This document shows positions 40,438-49,259 of a DNA stretch of 64,000 nt, piece after piece. Under the pieces are notes generated by a model. The model saw only the letters and a list, made by a program, of their open reading frames with translations. It did no database searches and had not been told where the DNA came from. The DNA is from Marinosulfonomonas sp. (GTDB lineage Bacteria; Pseudomonadota; Alphaproteobacteria; Rhodobacterales; Rhodobacteraceae). The position numbers and the translations under genes were made by a program. Numbering within the stretch: the first letter of the stretch is position 1; each line of letters starts with the position of its first letter. The stretch is from the NCBI GenBank assembly GCA_015488685.1, contig WFNH01000074.1, forward strand, positions 27,699-91,698. Direction: 5' to 3'.

Positions 40438-41295
40438 ATGGCCGGAAATTTCGTCGAGATATTCGAGGTGGGGCCGCGCGACGGTCTTCAGAACGAGACA
40501 CGCGCCATTCCGGCAGCCGAGAAGATCGCGCTGGTCGATAAACTGTCCGGGGCGGGGTTTCGGCATATCGAGGTGACCAGTTTCGTATCCCCCAAGGCCG
40601 TGCCGCAGATGGCGGACGGGGCCGAGGTGTTGCAGGGGATCATCAAGGCCGATGGTGTGGCTTATACAGCGCTGACACCCAATATGAAGGGATATGAAGC
40701 TGCCGTGGCAGCCGGTGTGGACGAGATCGCCATTTTCGCGTCGGCCTCGGAAGGGTTCAGTCAAAAGAACATCAATTGTTCGATTGCCGAGAGTTTCGAG
40801 CGCTTCACGCCGATCCTGAAGGCTGCACGTCACGCGGATATTCCAGTGCGCGGATATGTGTCCTGCGTCACCGATTGCCCCTATGACGGGCCGGTCGCAC
40901 CCGAGGCGGTGGCCAAGGTGGCGGCGGATCTGTTTGCGGCGGGTTGTTACGAGATTTCGCTGGGCGATACGCTGGGCAAAGGCACGCCAGACTCGGTGGC
41001 GCGGATGCTTTTGGCGGTTCTGAAAGAGGTGCCTGCGCACCGGCTGGCGGGGCATTTCCACAATACCGACGGGCATGCAATTGCCAATATCGACGCGGCG
41101 CTGGCACTGGGCCTGCGGGTGTTTGATGCGGCGATTGGCGGATTGGGCGGCTGTCCGTTTGCGCTGGGTGCCGAAGGGAACGTGGCGACCGAAGCGGTGC
41201 AGGAACATGTGACGGCACTGGGGTATGAAACCGGATTGTGCAGCGAAACGCTGCAAGAGGCCGCCGCGATGGCGCGGCAGATGCGACAGGGATAG
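40438..41295 (+). CDS. mvaB: Hydroxymethylglutaryl-CoA lyase
   Basis: 285 residues. Final leucine step: HMG-CoA to acetyl-CoA and acetoacetate. Signatures: VGPRDGLQNETRAIPAAEKI with the metal-binding Asp, GFRHIEVTSFVSPKAVPQM, and the active-site loop GGLGGCPFALGAEGNVATE including the catalytic Cys. It is separated by three bases from the hydratase gene. Length is usual for bacterial enzymes. Confidence 0.95.
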   Translation: MAGNFVEIFEVGPRDGLQNETRAIPAAEKIALVDKLSGAGFRHIEVTSFVSPKAVPQMADGAEVLQGIIKADGVAYTALTPNMKGYEAAVAAGVDEIAIFASASEGFSQKNINCSIAESFERFTPILKAARHADIPVRGYVSCVTDCPYDGPVAPEAVAKVAADLFAAGCYEISLGDTLGKGTPDSVARMLLAVLKEVPAHRLAGHFHNTDGHAIANIDAALALGLRVFDAAIGGLGGCPFALGAEGNVATEAVQEHVTALGYETGLCSETLQEAAAMARQMRQG

Positions 41296-41298
41296 GCA

Positions 41299-42087
41299 AT
41301 GTTTGAAACGATCAAGGTAGAGACCGACGCGCGCGGGGTGGCTGTGCTGACGCTGAACCGGCCCGAGAAACACAATGTATTGTCGGCGCAGATGATTGCC
41401 GAGTTGACGGATGTTGCCGCGCAACTGGGTGATGATCCGGCCGTGCGGGTTGTGGTTTTGACCGGTGAGGGGCGCAGTTTTTGTGCCGGTGGCGATCTGG
41501 CATGGATGGGGGCGATGATGAAAGCCACCCCCGCCGAGCGGGCCGAGGGTGCGCGGGAGTTGGCGGCGATGTTGCAGGCGCTCAACACCATGCCAAAGCC
41601 TGTGATCGGACGGCTGAACGGGCAGGCCTATGGCGGCGGTGTGGGCATGGCCTGTGTTTGCGATGTGGCAATCGGGGTTGAGGGCGCGCGGTTCGGGTTG
41701 ACCGAGACAAGGCTTGGGCTGATTCCGGCCACCATCGGCCCCTATGTCGTGGCGCGGATGGGCGAGGCCAATGCGCGGCGCGTGTTCATGTCGTCGCGCC
41801 TGTTCGATGCGGACGAAGCTGTGACGCTGGGGGTGATTGCCAAGGTGGTTGCGCCGAGTGAACTGGATGCCGCGGTCGAGGCCGAAGTGCTGCCCTATCT
41901 GGCCTGCGCGCCGGGGGCTGTGGCAGCGGCCAAACAGATGGCGCGGGAGTTGGGGCCGCGGATTGATGACGAGGTGGTGGGCAAGACCATAGATGCGCTG
42001 GTCGCCCGTTGGGACGGGGAGGAAGCGCACGATGGGATCGCGGCGTTTTTCGAGAAGCGCAAGGCGGCCTGGGTGGTTGAGGGGTAG
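41299..42087 (+). CDS. liuC: Enoyl-CoA hydratase, probable 3-methylglutaconyl-CoA hydratase
   Basis: 262 residues. Crotonase fold: LNRPEKHNVLSAQMIAELT, oxyanion-hole part GRSFCAGGDLAWMGAMMK, and PVIGRLNGQAYGGGVGMAC read as KPVIGRLNGQAYGGGVGM, plus ETRLGLIPATIGPYVVARM. In this cluster the missing step is hydration of 3-methylglutaconyl-CoA to HMG-CoA, so that role is assigned by context. It is the last gene of the leucine cluster. Confidence 0.88.
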   Translation: MFETIKVETDARGVAVLTLNRPEKHNVLSAQMIAELTDVAAQLGDDPAVRVVVLTGEGRSFCAGGDLAWMGAMMKATPAERAEGARELAAMLQALNTMPKPVIGRLNGQAYGGGVGMACVCDVAIGVEGARFGLTETRLGLIPATIGPYVVARMGEANARRVFMSSRLFDADEAVTLGVIAKVVAPSELDAAVEAEVLPYLACAPGAVAAAKQMARELGPRIDDEVVGKTIDALVARWDGEEAHDGIAAFFEKRKAAWVVEG

Positions 42088-42162
42088 GCTTGTTAAGCGG
42101 AGTTGCTGCGCAACGCTCTATATCTCGCTGACGCTCGGGGATGGGGGCTGTCGGCCCCCCTT

Positions 42163-42206
42163 GCCTGACGGCAATTCCCCCCGAGGATATTTGCGCAAAA
42201 GAGAAG
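42163..42206 (+). repeat. Rhodobacteraceae-type intergenic motif, copy 3
   Basis: gcctgacggcaattccccccgaggatatttgcgcaaaagagaag in pieces: GCCT..CGGC at 42163, GAGGATATTTG at 42183-42193, AAAAGAGAAG at 42197-42206. A looser copy of the motif, not followed by a start codon here, so it is not simply a ribosome site. Confidence 0.5.
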
Positions 42207-42243
42207 CGGGGATTCGGGTGTTTTGGGGCCGTATGGGCAAAGC

Positions 42244-42257
42244 TTGATCTAGATCAG
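42244..42257. promoter_or_regulatory. Fnr/FnrL-type binding site upstream of nuo operon
   Basis: TTGATCTAGATCAG fits the Fnr-family consensus TTGAT-N4-ATCAA with one mismatch, and its core TGATCTAGATCA is a perfect palindrome. It lies 142 bases before the nuoA start. Oxygen-responsive control of complex I through FnrL or a Dnr-like regulator is suggested; the promoter itself is not mapped. Confidence 0.6.
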
Positions 42258-42398
42258 CACACAATTGCATACAAAATGCACCAAGGGCCAAAATATCCTG
42301 CATTTGAGGGCACGGGTTCTGTTGACCCGCACATAAGGCAGGAGTAAACCACCAAAGAGCAACAACATGCGTAATACGAGCGCGTTAAGGAGCCACAC

Positions 42399-42764
42399 GT
42401 GGAAGACCTGCTAAGAGAATACCTCCCCGTCCTTGTTTTTCTGGGCATGGCAACAGCATTGGGGGCGGTGTTGATCCTTGCCGCTGTCATTCTGGGGCCA
42501 ACGAATCCCGATCCTGAAAAGCTGAGCGCCTATGAGTGCGGATTTAACGCGTTTGACGATGCGCGAATGAAATTCGATGTGCGCTTTTATCTGGTCGCCA
42601 TTCTGTTCATTATTTTCGATCTGGAAATCGCGTTTCTGTTTCCATGGGCGGTGACGTTCAAGGGTATGACGGATGTCAGTTTCTGGTCGATGATGGTGTT
42701 TTTGGCGGTGCTGACCATCGGCTTCGCCTATGAGTGGAAGAAAGGGGCGCTGGAATGGGAGTGA
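42399..42764 (+). CDS. nuoA: NADH-quinone oxidoreductase subunit A
   Basis: 121 residues, membrane subunit of complex I. Three membrane segments and the conserved loop [16 protein letters not shown] sequence, here [20 protein letters not shown] read as [17 protein letters not shown]. It starts at a GTG (42399) behind TAAGGAG, with no ATG at the right place. First gene of a single long nuoA-N unit. It overlaps nuoB by ten bases. Confidence 0.95.
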   Translation: MEDLLREYLPVLVFLGMATALGAVLILAAVILGPTNPDPEKLSAYECGFNAFDDARMKFDVRFYLVAILFIIFDLEIAFLFPWAVTFKGMTDVSFWSMMVFLAVLTIGFAYEWKKGALEWE

Positions 42765-43288
42765 TGTCTGGAGCCAACACCGCAGGGGCCGACAAGGATG
42801 TGTCAGTTCGCGCGATGAATGATGCCTTGCAGGACAAGGGTTTTCTGCTGACCACCACGGATGACATCATCAACTGGGCGCGCACGGGATCCTTGCACTG
42901 GATGACGTTCGGTCTGGCCTGCTGTGCGGTCGAGATGATGCACACGGCTATGCCGCGTTATGATATTGAACGCTATGGCTTTGCGCCGCGGGCCTCCCCG
43001 CGCCAGTCGGATGTGATGATCGTGGCCGGCACGCTGACCAACAAAATGGCGCCGGCGCTGCGCAAGGTTTACGACCAGATGCCCGAGCCGCGTTATGTGA
43101 TTTCGATGGGCAGCTGCGCCAATGGCGGCGGGTATTATCACTACAGCTATTCCGTGGTGCGGGGCTGTGACCGGATTGTGCCGGTCGATATTTACGTTCC
43201 GGGCTGTCCTCCGACGGCCGAGGCGCTGGTTTACGGTGTGTTGCAGTTGCAGCGCCGGATCCGCCGCACGGGCACTTTGGTCAGGTAG
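42755..43288 (+). CDS. nuoB: NADH-quinone oxidoreductase subunit B
   Basis: 177 residues. Carries the N2 [4Fe-4S] cluster near the quinone site: [10 protein letters not shown] (adjacent cysteines), [19 protein letters not shown] and [15 protein letters not shown] supply the four cysteines. The start at 42755 is chosen; ATG 42764 three codons on is equally possible. Overlaps the end of nuoA. All ligands present, so functional. Confidence 0.95.
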   Translation: MGVMSGANTAGADKDVSVRAMNDALQDKGFLLTTTDDIINWARTGSLHWMTFGLACCAVEMMHTAMPRYDIERYGFAPRASPRQSDVMIVAGTLTNKMAPALRKVYDQMPEPRYVISMGSCANGGGYYHYSYSVVRGCDRIVPVDIYVPGCPPTAEALVYGVLQLQRRIRRTGTLVR

Positions 43289-43296
43289 GGGTGGAT

Positions 43297-43908
43297 ATGT
43301 CAGACGCATTGAATGAACTGGGCGCCCATATTCAGGCCAAACGGCCGGATGATGTGCTGTCCTATTGCGTGACCAACGGCGAGTTGACGGTCGAGATCGC
43401 CCCGACGGGCCTGGCTGGCTTTGTCGAGTTTCTGAAGGTTGATCGCACCTGCCGGTTTTCATCGCTGATTGATATCACAGCGGTGGATTACCCCGAACGG
43501 GTCAAGCGGTTCGACGTGGTTTACCATTTCCTGTCGATGTACCAGAACCACCGCATTCGCCTGAAATGCGCCATCCGCGAAGAGGAAAGCGTGCCGTCGA
43601 TCACCGATGTGCATAAATCCGCGGGCTGGTTTGAACGCGAAGTGTTCGACATGTTCGGCATTCTGTTTTCCGGCCATCCCGATCTGCGCCGTATCCTGAC
43701 CGATTACGGGTTCCGTGGCCATCCGCTGCGCAAGGATTTCCCGACCACCGGTTATGTCGAAGTGCGCTATGACGAAGTGGAAAAGCGCGTGGTTTACGAG
43801 CCGGTCACACTGGTTCAGGAATACCGGCAGTTTGATTTCATGTCCCCGTGGGAAGGTGCGCAATACATCCTGCCCGGTGACGAAAAAACCGACGAGGCCA
43901 AGGGCTGA
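43297..43908 (+). CDS. nuoC: NADH-quinone oxidoreductase subunit C
   Basis: 203 residues, the 30-kDa peripheral-arm subunit. Markers: [40 protein letters not shown] and [20 protein letters not shown]. The ATG at 43297 has AGGGGTGG before it; a GTG two codons earlier is possible. C is separate from D (not fused as in enterobacteria), with a sulfotransferase gene between. Confidence 0.95.
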   Translation: MSDALNELGAHIQAKRPDDVLSYCVTNGELTVEIAPTGLAGFVEFLKVDRTCRFSSLIDITAVDYPERVKRFDVVYHFLSMYQNHRIRLKCAIREEESVPSITDVHKSAGWFEREVFDMFGILFSGHPDLRRILTDYGFRGHPLRKDFPTTGYVEVRYDEVEKRVVYEPVTLVQEYRQFDFMSPWEGAQYILPGDEKTDEAKG

Positions 43909-44789
43909 TGATGGGCGAGGCGGTTCTTATGTATGGTATCGGGGCAGTGAAGGCCGGCACAAGTTGGCTGTTCAACTACCTTGAGGGGCACCCCGAGTGC
44001 GCCATGCCGCCGTATAAGGAGCTGCGTTATTTCTATATGCTGGAGAATGAGCACTTCGAGGGTCAGATAAAAATGGTTCGCGTGTTGATCGCGGATCTGA
44101 AGGATAGTCTGGAAACAGCCCCCGAAGATCGCAAGCCGATGATCCAAAAGCGTCTGAACAAGACGCGCCACTGGTTGAAGGTTCTGCGCGAGCACCGCGA
44201 TGATCCGGCGGCCTATGCGGCTTATATGATGGATGAAGCCAATGGCGCCAAGTTGACAGCGGACATCACGCCGGAATATTCGATGATGCCGGTTGCCCGT
44301 TTGAAACAGATGGCCGGTGTGGTGGCCAATACGCGGTTTGTCTATCTGCTGCGCGACCCGCTGGATCGGCTGTGGTCCAATATCCGCATGAATGCGCGGC
44401 GCAAATCCAAAGACCCCAAAGCGATGCGCGCCCTTGCGCAGGCCGAGGCTGACCGGATACTGGATGGCAAATCCAGCCCCGCGTATGAGCGTTCGGATTA
44501 CGCCCACGGGTTATCGGCGCTGGAAACAGCCGTGCCCGAGGGGCGCCGCAAAGTGATGTTCTACGAAAACCTGTTTACGGATGACAGCATCCGCGAGCTG
44601 TGCGCCTTTTTGGGGCTAAGCAATCACAAGGCGGCATTGGACAAAAGAATACACCAAGGTGTGCCGATCAAGCTGGATGCTGCGCGACGCTCCGGCCTGC
44701 AAAAACTGCTTGCGCCGCAATACCATGCGGTTGAAAAGCGCTTTCAGACACTTCCTGCCCGCTGGCAGGACAATATGGCGAGGGTCTAG
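43908..44789 (+). CDS. Sulfotransferase-family protein inside the nuo operon
   Basis: 293 residues. PAPS-dependent sulfotransferase: the 5'-phosphosulfate loop [11 protein letters not shown] at residues 12-22 and the 3'-phosphate segment [20 protein letters not shown] near 144-163 with Arg and Ser in place. The substrate (carbohydrate, lipid or protein) is unknown. It overlaps the nuoC stop by one base (TGATG) and ends five bases before nuoD, so it must be co-transcribed with complex I. Such an insertion is not a standard part of nuo. Both cofactor motifs are intact. Confidence 0.85.
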   Translation: MMGEAVLMYGIGAVKAGTSWLFNYLEGHPECAMPPYKELRYFYMLENEHFEGQIKMVRVLIADLKDSLETAPEDRKPMIQKRLNKTRHWLKVLREHRDDPAAYAAYMMDEANGAKLTADITPEYSMMPVARLKQMAGVVANTRFVYLLRDPLDRLWSNIRMNARRKSKDPKAMRALAQAEADRILDGKSSPAYERSDYAHGLSALETAVPEGRRKVMFYENLFTDDSIRELCAFLGLSNHKAALDKRIHQGVPIKLDAARRSGLQKLLAPQYHAVEKRFQTLPARWQDNMARV

Positions 44790-44793
44790 GATT

Positions 44794-46020
44794 ATGGACG
44801 GCTCCAAATTTGACGACGGATCGGTTGATGCCCGTCAGGGCGAACAGAAAATCCGCAATTTCAACATCAACTTTGGCCCGCAGCACCCTGCTGCCCACGG
44901 TGTGTTGCGGATGGTTCTGGAACTGGACGGCGAGATTGTAGAACGCGCTGACCCGCATATCGGCCTGCTGCATCGCGGCACCGAGAAGCTGATGGAAAGC
45001 CGCACCTACCTGCAATCGCTGCCCTATTTCGACCGGCTGGATTACGTTGCGCCGATGAATCAGGAACACGCCTGGTGTCTGGCGATTGAAAAGCTGACCG
45101 GTGTCGAGGTTCCGCGCCGCGCACAGTTGATCCGCGTGCTGTATTCCGAAATCGGCCGTATTCTGAACCATCTGTTGAACGTGACCACACAGGCGATGGA
45201 CGTTGGCGCGCTGACGCCGCCGGTCTGGGGGTTTGAACAGCGCGAAATCCTGATGGTGTTTTATGAACGCGCCTGTGGCGCGCGCCTGCATGCGGCCTAT
45301 TTCCGCCCCGGTGGTGTGCATCAGGACCTGCCGCCAAAACTGATCGAGGATATCGACGACTGGGCGGTAAATGAATTCCCGCAGTTCATGGAAGATCTGG
45401 ACGGATTGCTGACCGAAAACCGTGTGTTCAAGCAGCGCAATGTGGATATCGGTGTTGTAAACGAGCAGGACATTCAGGACTGGAGTTTTTCCGGTGTAAT
45501 GGTGCGGGGTTCCGGCCTTGCATGGGATTTGCGCCGCGCCCAGCCCTATGAATGCTATGATGAATTCGAATTCGACATTCCGGTGGGCAAGAATGGCGAT
45601 TGTTATGACCGCTATCTGGTGCGGATGCAGGAAATGCGCGAAAGCATCAAGATCATCCGTCAGGCCTGCGAAAAACTGCGCAACGAGCCGGGCGATGTGC
45701 TGGCGCGCGGCAAGCTGACGCCGCCAAAACGCGGCGAGATGAAAACCAGCATGGAAGCGTTGATCCACCACTTCAAACTGTATACCGAGGGTTTCCACGT
45801 TCCCGCAGGCGAGGTTTACGCCGCAATCGAGGCTCCCAAGGGTGAATTTGGTGTGTTTCTGGTATCGGATGGCAGCAACAAACCTTACCGCGCCAAGATA
45901 CGCGCGCCGGGGTATTTGCACTTGCAAGCAATGGATTTCGTTGCGACCGGCCACCAGTTGGCCGATGTCGCGGCAATTATCGGTAGTATGGACGTTGTAT
46001 TTGGAGAAATTGACAGATGA
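44794..46020 (+). CDS. nuoD: NADH-quinone oxidoreductase subunit D
   Basis: 408 residues, the 49-kDa subunit forming the quinone pocket with NuoB. Markers: [60 protein letters not shown] and the end [12 protein letters not shown]. The start at 44794 ([13 protein letters not shown]) is chosen; longer readings run through the sulfotransferase gene. It overlaps the next gene by four bases. Confidence 0.96.
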   Translation: MDGSKFDDGSVDARQGEQKIRNFNINFGPQHPAAHGVLRMVLELDGEIVERADPHIGLLHRGTEKLMESRTYLQSLPYFDRLDYVAPMNQEHAWCLAIEKLTGVEVPRRAQLIRVLYSEIGRILNHLLNVTTQAMDVGALTPPVWGFEQREILMVFYERACGARLHAAYFRPGGVHQDLPPKLIEDIDDWAVNEFPQFMEDLDGLLTENRVFKQRNVDIGVVNEQDIQDWSFSGVMVRGSGLAWDLRRAQPYECYDEFEFDIPVGKNGDCYDRYLVRMQEMRESIKIIRQACEKLRNEPGDVLARGKLTPPKRGEMKTSMEALIHHFKLYTEGFHVPAGEVYAAIEAPKGEFGVFLVSDGSNKPYRAKIRAPGYLHLQAMDFVATGHQLADVAAIIGSMDVVFGEIDR

Positions 46021-46550
46021 ATAAATATATAAAACTGACAACTGTTGTTGTAGCCGCTTTGGTCGCAATGCCGGCCGTGGCGCAGAATGTGCAAAGCCCC
46101 GCCAAAGGGCTGTATAACCTGATCGACAATTCGGACGGGTATTTCAATGTGCGCGACAATGTGGTGGTGATTGAAGGTGAAAATGACATCAAAGCCTGTC
46201 GTTTTGGTTTGACCCCCGAATTTTTCAAAGCATACGGGGCAGGAGATGCTGCGGGGATCGAAGCAACACAGCCAGAAGTGGTTTGCGCGTCGATCACCGA
46301 GTTCAATGTTTCTGATACAGGTGCAGAAGCCAACGGCACGGCGGAATTGTATCAGTTCATCGACAATTCCGAAGCCTATGTGAATGTTTCGCAAAATATC
46401 GTGATGATCGAGGGTGAAAGCGATATCGAGTTTTGCCACTTTGACCTGTCGGATAAATACTTTGCAGCCGTAGCGGATCGTGATGATGCTGCAATGACCG
46501 CAAACAAACCAACGGTCACATGCGTTCCTTTTGCGGACGTTAGCAAATGA
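46017..46550 (+). CDS. Periplasmic two-repeat protein in the nuo operon
   Basis: 177 residues with a signal peptide ending [11 protein letters not shown] near residue 22. The mature part is two copies of a unit of about 70 residues: [20 protein letters not shown] / [20 protein letters not shown] and [20 protein letters not shown] / [20 protein letters not shown], each with two cysteines (DIKAC..VVCAS, DIEFC..VTCVP) that could pair. I know no named family. It overlaps nuoD (ATGA) and the lipoprotein gene after it (ATGA). Its strict packing suggests a lasting link to complex I or the membrane. Confidence 0.75.
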   Translation: MNKYIKLTTVVVAALVAMPAVAQNVQSPAKGLYNLIDNSDGYFNVRDNVVVIEGENDIKACRFGLTPEFFKAYGAGDAAGIEATQPEVVCASITEFNVSDTGAEANGTAELYQFIDNSEAYVNVSQNIVMIEGESDIEFCHFDLSDKYFAAVADRDDAAMTANKPTVTCVPFADVSK

Positions 46551-46849
46551 TCCAGACCGGCAACATATCCTTTGCGACAAAGGCCGTTGCCCTGTGTGGT
46601 ATGGCTTTCACAGCCGGTTGTGCGCCGGCTGACGAAAGCCATGTAACGCAAAAACAGAAAGACAAATTTATCGCTGCGATGATTTCAACCGGATGTTATG
46701 TGAATTCGGAAGAAGCGGCGGCGGTTGTCGAAAAACAAACCGGTTTTTCAGAAGAGAAACTGACCGCGATTGTGCTTGAGCTGAAAGAAACCGGAGAAGT
46801 GATCCGGGAAAGCGACAGCCTGAAACTGATAAACGAGGGATGCCTGTAA
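46547..46849 (+). CDS. Small lipoprotein in the nuo operon
   Basis: 100 residues. Lipobox AFTAGC puts the lipidated Cys at residue 25 after a signal segment ([13 protein letters not shown]). The rest is helical and charged ([39 protein letters not shown]) with two more cysteines (TGC, EGC) that may form a bridge. Unknown family. Overlaps the two-repeat gene by four bases and nuoE by one. Together they form a small envelope pair between nuoD and nuoE. Confidence 0.7.
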   Translation: MIQTGNISFATKAVALCGMAFTAGCAPADESHVTQKQKDKFIAAMISTGCYVNSEEAAAVVEKQTGFSEEKLTAIVLELKETGEVIRESDSLKLINEGCL

Positions 46850-47994
46850 TGCTGCGACGCCTGCACCATACGCAACCGGACGATTTTGCCTTTACCCCAG
46901 CCAATCAGGCATGGGCCGAGGCGCAGATCACGAAATATCCCGAAGGTCGTCAGGCCAGCGCCATCATTGCGCTGCTATGGCGCGCGCAGGAACAAGAAGG
47001 CTGGCTGACCCGCCCCGCATTGGAGCATGTCGCGGATATGTTGGGTATGGCCCACATTCGTGCCTACGAGGTGGCATCGTTCTATTTCATGTTCCAGCTA
47101 CAGCCGGTTGGCTCGGTTGCGCATATTCAGGTTTGCGGCACCACGTCCTGCATGATTTGCGGTGCCGAGGATCTGATCGGCATTTGCCGCGAGAAAATCG
47201 CCCCCAACCCGCATGAACTGTCCGCAGACGGTAAATTCAGTTGGGAAGAGGTCGAATGTCTGGGCGCCTGCACCAACGCGCCCATGGCGCAGATCGGCAA
47301 AGATTACTACGAGGATCTGACCGGCGAACGTTTTGCCGAAATTCTGGACGAGTTGGCCGAGGGCAAAGTGCCCGTGCCCGGCCCGCAAAACGGACGCTAT
47401 GCTGCGGAACCGCTGGGCGGGCTGACGTCATTGACCGAATATGACAGCGGCAAGACACAGTATAACGCATCCGTGCAACGCGCGGTGGATATTGGCGATA
47501 CGGTCAAACGGATCGACGGCACCGAGGTGCCTTTGCTGACACCGTGGTTGGGAAAACCCGGCAAGGCTGCGGCAAAACCGGCAACCAAGCCGAAAGCGGC
47601 CGCCAAGTCCGCCGCAAAACCAAAAGCCAAACCCGCTGCAAAACCGGCGAGCAAGCCACGCGGCACCAAAACCACGACCAAAGTCGCCCGCAAGCCCGTG
47701 GCGGCTGACGGCAAACCGGAATTGCTGAAAAAGGCCCGCGCCGGTGGGGCGGATGACCTGAAGCAGATCAAGGGCGTTGGTCCGAAACTGGAAAAGATGT
47801 TGAACACCATGGGTGTGTTCCATTTTGATCAGGTTGCAAGCTGGCGTGCGAAAGAAGTGCAATGGGTCGATGACAACCTTGAGGGGTTCAAGGGCCGCGT
47901 TTCGCGTGACGAATGGGTCAAGCAGGCCAAGGTTCTGGCCAAGGGCGGCACCACAGAGTTTTCGAAGAAAGTGAAGAAGGGCGGCGTTTACTGA
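46849..47994 (+). CDS. nuoE: NADH-quinone oxidoreductase subunit E with C-terminal HhH extension
   Basis: 381 residues, about 200 longer than classical NuoE. Residues 1-170 hold the thioredoxin-like 2Fe-2S domain: [15 protein letters not shown] and [14 protein letters not shown] provide the four cysteines. A Lys/Ala/Pro linker follows (about 240-280), then a helix-hairpin-helix domain ([20 protein letters not shown] near 305-324, then [20 protein letters not shown]). The next gene repeats this C-terminal part. The ATG at 46849 overlaps the preceding stop and has AACGAGGGA before it. Confidence 0.93.
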   Translation: MLRRLHHTQPDDFAFTPANQAWAEAQITKYPEGRQASAIIALLWRAQEQEGWLTRPALEHVADMLGMAHIRAYEVASFYFMFQLQPVGSVAHIQVCGTTSCMICGAEDLIGICREKIAPNPHELSADGKFSWEEVECLGACTNAPMAQIGKDYYEDLTGERFAEILDELAEGKVPVPGPQNGRYAAEPLGGLTSLTEYDSGKTQYNASVQRAVDIGDTVKRIDGTEVPLLTPWLGKPGKAAAKPATKPKAAAKSAAKPKAKPAAKPASKPRGTKTTTKVARKPVAADGKPELLKKARAGGADDLKQIKGVGPKLEKMLNTMGVFHFDQVASWRAKEVQWVDDNLEGFKGRVSRDEWVKQAKVLAKGGTTEFSKKVKKGGVY

Positions 47995-48129
47995 TAGCGT
48001 CGGATCAAAGGGATTACACAGGTATGAGTGACGAACAGAACATAGCAACAAGAAGCGAGCGCCCATGTGGCAGCATCGCCTGCGGTTCTGTGTGTATTTT
48101 TGCAACAGGGATAAAAAGGGATGAATGAT

Positions 48130-49005
48130 ATGAGTGAAGAAAAAGAAGGCGGTCTATTTACCTGTCCGGTGATGAGCTGGATCGTGGCGGCGTTACTGGG
48201 GTTTGCAACCTATCTGATTATGTCTGGCCGGTTCAATTCCGGTACTGTTGTGGCGCTTATTGCTGCGCTGGTGGTTCTTGGGCTGTTTGGATTTCTGCTC
48301 CAACGGCTGTTTTGCGTTGGCGGGGCGGAAACCCGGGCCCGCCCTGAACCCGAGGTGTTCGAAGTTGCCGCAGATCCGGTTGCCGTGGCCGAAATCGAGA
48401 ATATCAATCCCGGTGATCTGGCAATGCCTTATGGTATCCCGGAAAAAGCGCCGGAAGAAGCCAAGCCGGTTGCCGCTGCAAAGCCTGTGTCGGTGTCCAA
48501 GGTGGTTTCCGAGACAAGTTCTGAACCAGCGCCTAAACCGGCGGTTGACGAGATTACTGCACCATCGGTTGCACCCAAGCCGAAAGCAGCAAAACCCAAA
48601 GCAGCAGCCAAGCCAAAAGCTGCGAAGGCAGCCGCAAAACCCGCAGCTAAAAAGACGGCAACTAAAACCACAACCAAAGTGGCCCGCAAACCTGTGGCCA
48701 AAGACGGCAAGCCCGAATTGCTGAAGAAACCCCGCGCCGGTGGGGCGGATGACCTGAAGCAGATCAAGGGTGTTGGCCCCAAGCTGGAGAAAATGCTGAA
48801 CAAAATGGGTGTGTTCCATTTTGATCAGGTCGCTGGCTGGCGCGCAAAAGAAGTCCAGTGGGTTGACGATAACCTTGAGGGCTTCAAGGGCCGTGTTTCG
48901 CGGGATGAATGGGTGAAGCAGGCCAAAGTTCTTGCCAAGGGCGGAAAGACCGAATTTTCCAAGAAAGTGGAAAAGGGCGGTGTCTACGCCAAGAACAAGA
49001 AGTAA
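48130..49005 (+). CDS. Membrane-anchored paralog of the NuoE C-terminal domain
   Basis: 291 residues. Two membrane segments near the N-terminus (VMSWIVAALLGFATYLIMSG and VVALIAALVVLGLFGFLLQR), an acidic then Lys/Ala/Pro-rich linker, and a C-terminal HhH domain of about 95 residues almost the same as in NuoE ([39 protein letters not shown]). The likeness also covers [17 protein letters not shown] before it. The N-terminus anchors it in the inner membrane with the HhH domain likely in the cytoplasm. It has no 2Fe-2S part. Start at 48130 is chosen for spacing to AAAAGGG; ATG 48121 is possible. Role unknown. Confidence 0.82.
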   Translation: MSEEKEGGLFTCPVMSWIVAALLGFATYLIMSGRFNSGTVVALIAALVVLGLFGFLLQRLFCVGGAETRARPEPEVFEVAADPVAVAEIENINPGDLAMPYGIPEKAPEEAKPVAAAKPVSVSKVVSETSSEPAPKPAVDEITAPSVAPKPKAAKPKAAAKPKAAKAAAKPAAKKTATKTTTKVARKPVAKDGKPELLKKPRAGGADDLKQIKGVGPKLEKMLNKMGVFHFDQVAGWRAKEVQWVDDNLEGFKGRVSRDEWVKQAKVLAKGGKTEFSKKVEKGGVYAKNKK

Positions 49006-49023
49006 ACGAGAGAGAGTAAGGAA

Positions 49024-49254
49024 ATGACACTAAGCCCCGATCAGGAACAAGCACTGGCGCGCAAATCGCGTATGGTGGCCGTGGTTATCGCGGTTGTCGT
49101 GGTGCTGTGGATGGGGGCTCAGTGGATTGGCGGGCAGATCGGGTTGGACCCGAAGTTTGCCTTCCTATTTGATCTGGCCGCGCTGGCCGCGTTCTTGTGG
49201 ACAATGATCGTAACATATCAAATCTGGCGCACGCGCCGCGATAACAGAGGATAA
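49024..49254 (+). CDS. DUF5337 membrane protein of nuo operon
   Basis: 76 residues with two membrane segments ([20 protein letters not shown] and [20 protein letters not shown]) and a basic end (RTRRDNRG). This is the small DUF5337-type protein that in Rhodobacterales stands between nuoE and nuoF. Its task is not known; an assembly or stabilising role for complex I is a guess. Spaced five bases before nuoF. Confidence 0.8.
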   Translation: MTLSPDQEQALARKSRMVAVVIAVVVVLWMGAQWIGGQIGLDPKFAFLFDLAALAAFLWTMIVTYQIWRTRRDNRG

Positions 49255-49259
49255 GGCCC

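Larger units (their letters stand above)
42088..42398 (+). other. Intergenic region with hairpins and nuo promoter
   Basis: Contains two hairpins that could end the leucine unit: GTTGC-tgc-GCAAC at 42102-42114 and GGGGGC-tgtcg-GCCCCC at 42143-42159. Then the intergenic motif copy 3 (42163-42206), an Fnr-type box (42244-42257), an A/T-rich stretch (acacaattgcatacaaaatg) likely with the promoter, and the ribosome site TAAGGAGCC before nuoA. Confidence 0.65.

Noticed and set aside
39964..42030. 688-codon open frame on the minus strand across the GST, HMG-CoA lyase and hydratase genes
   Set aside because: Antisense shadow in GC-rich DNA; the plus-strand frames have clear enzyme motifs and this one has none, only His/Arg/Gln-rich low-sense sequence.
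42102..42159. tRNA or small-RNA gene in the gap before nuoA
   Set aside because: Two short hairpins only; no cloverleaf and no promoter-terminator pair that would support an RNA gene.
44668..46068. 466-codon minus-strand open frame opposite nuoD
   Set aside because: Shadow of a strongly conserved plus-strand gene.
48024..48128. 34-codon frame with four Cys-like residues between nuoE and its paralog
   Set aside because: ATG present but no clear ribosome site and no family; could be a small peptide gene but evidence is too thin.
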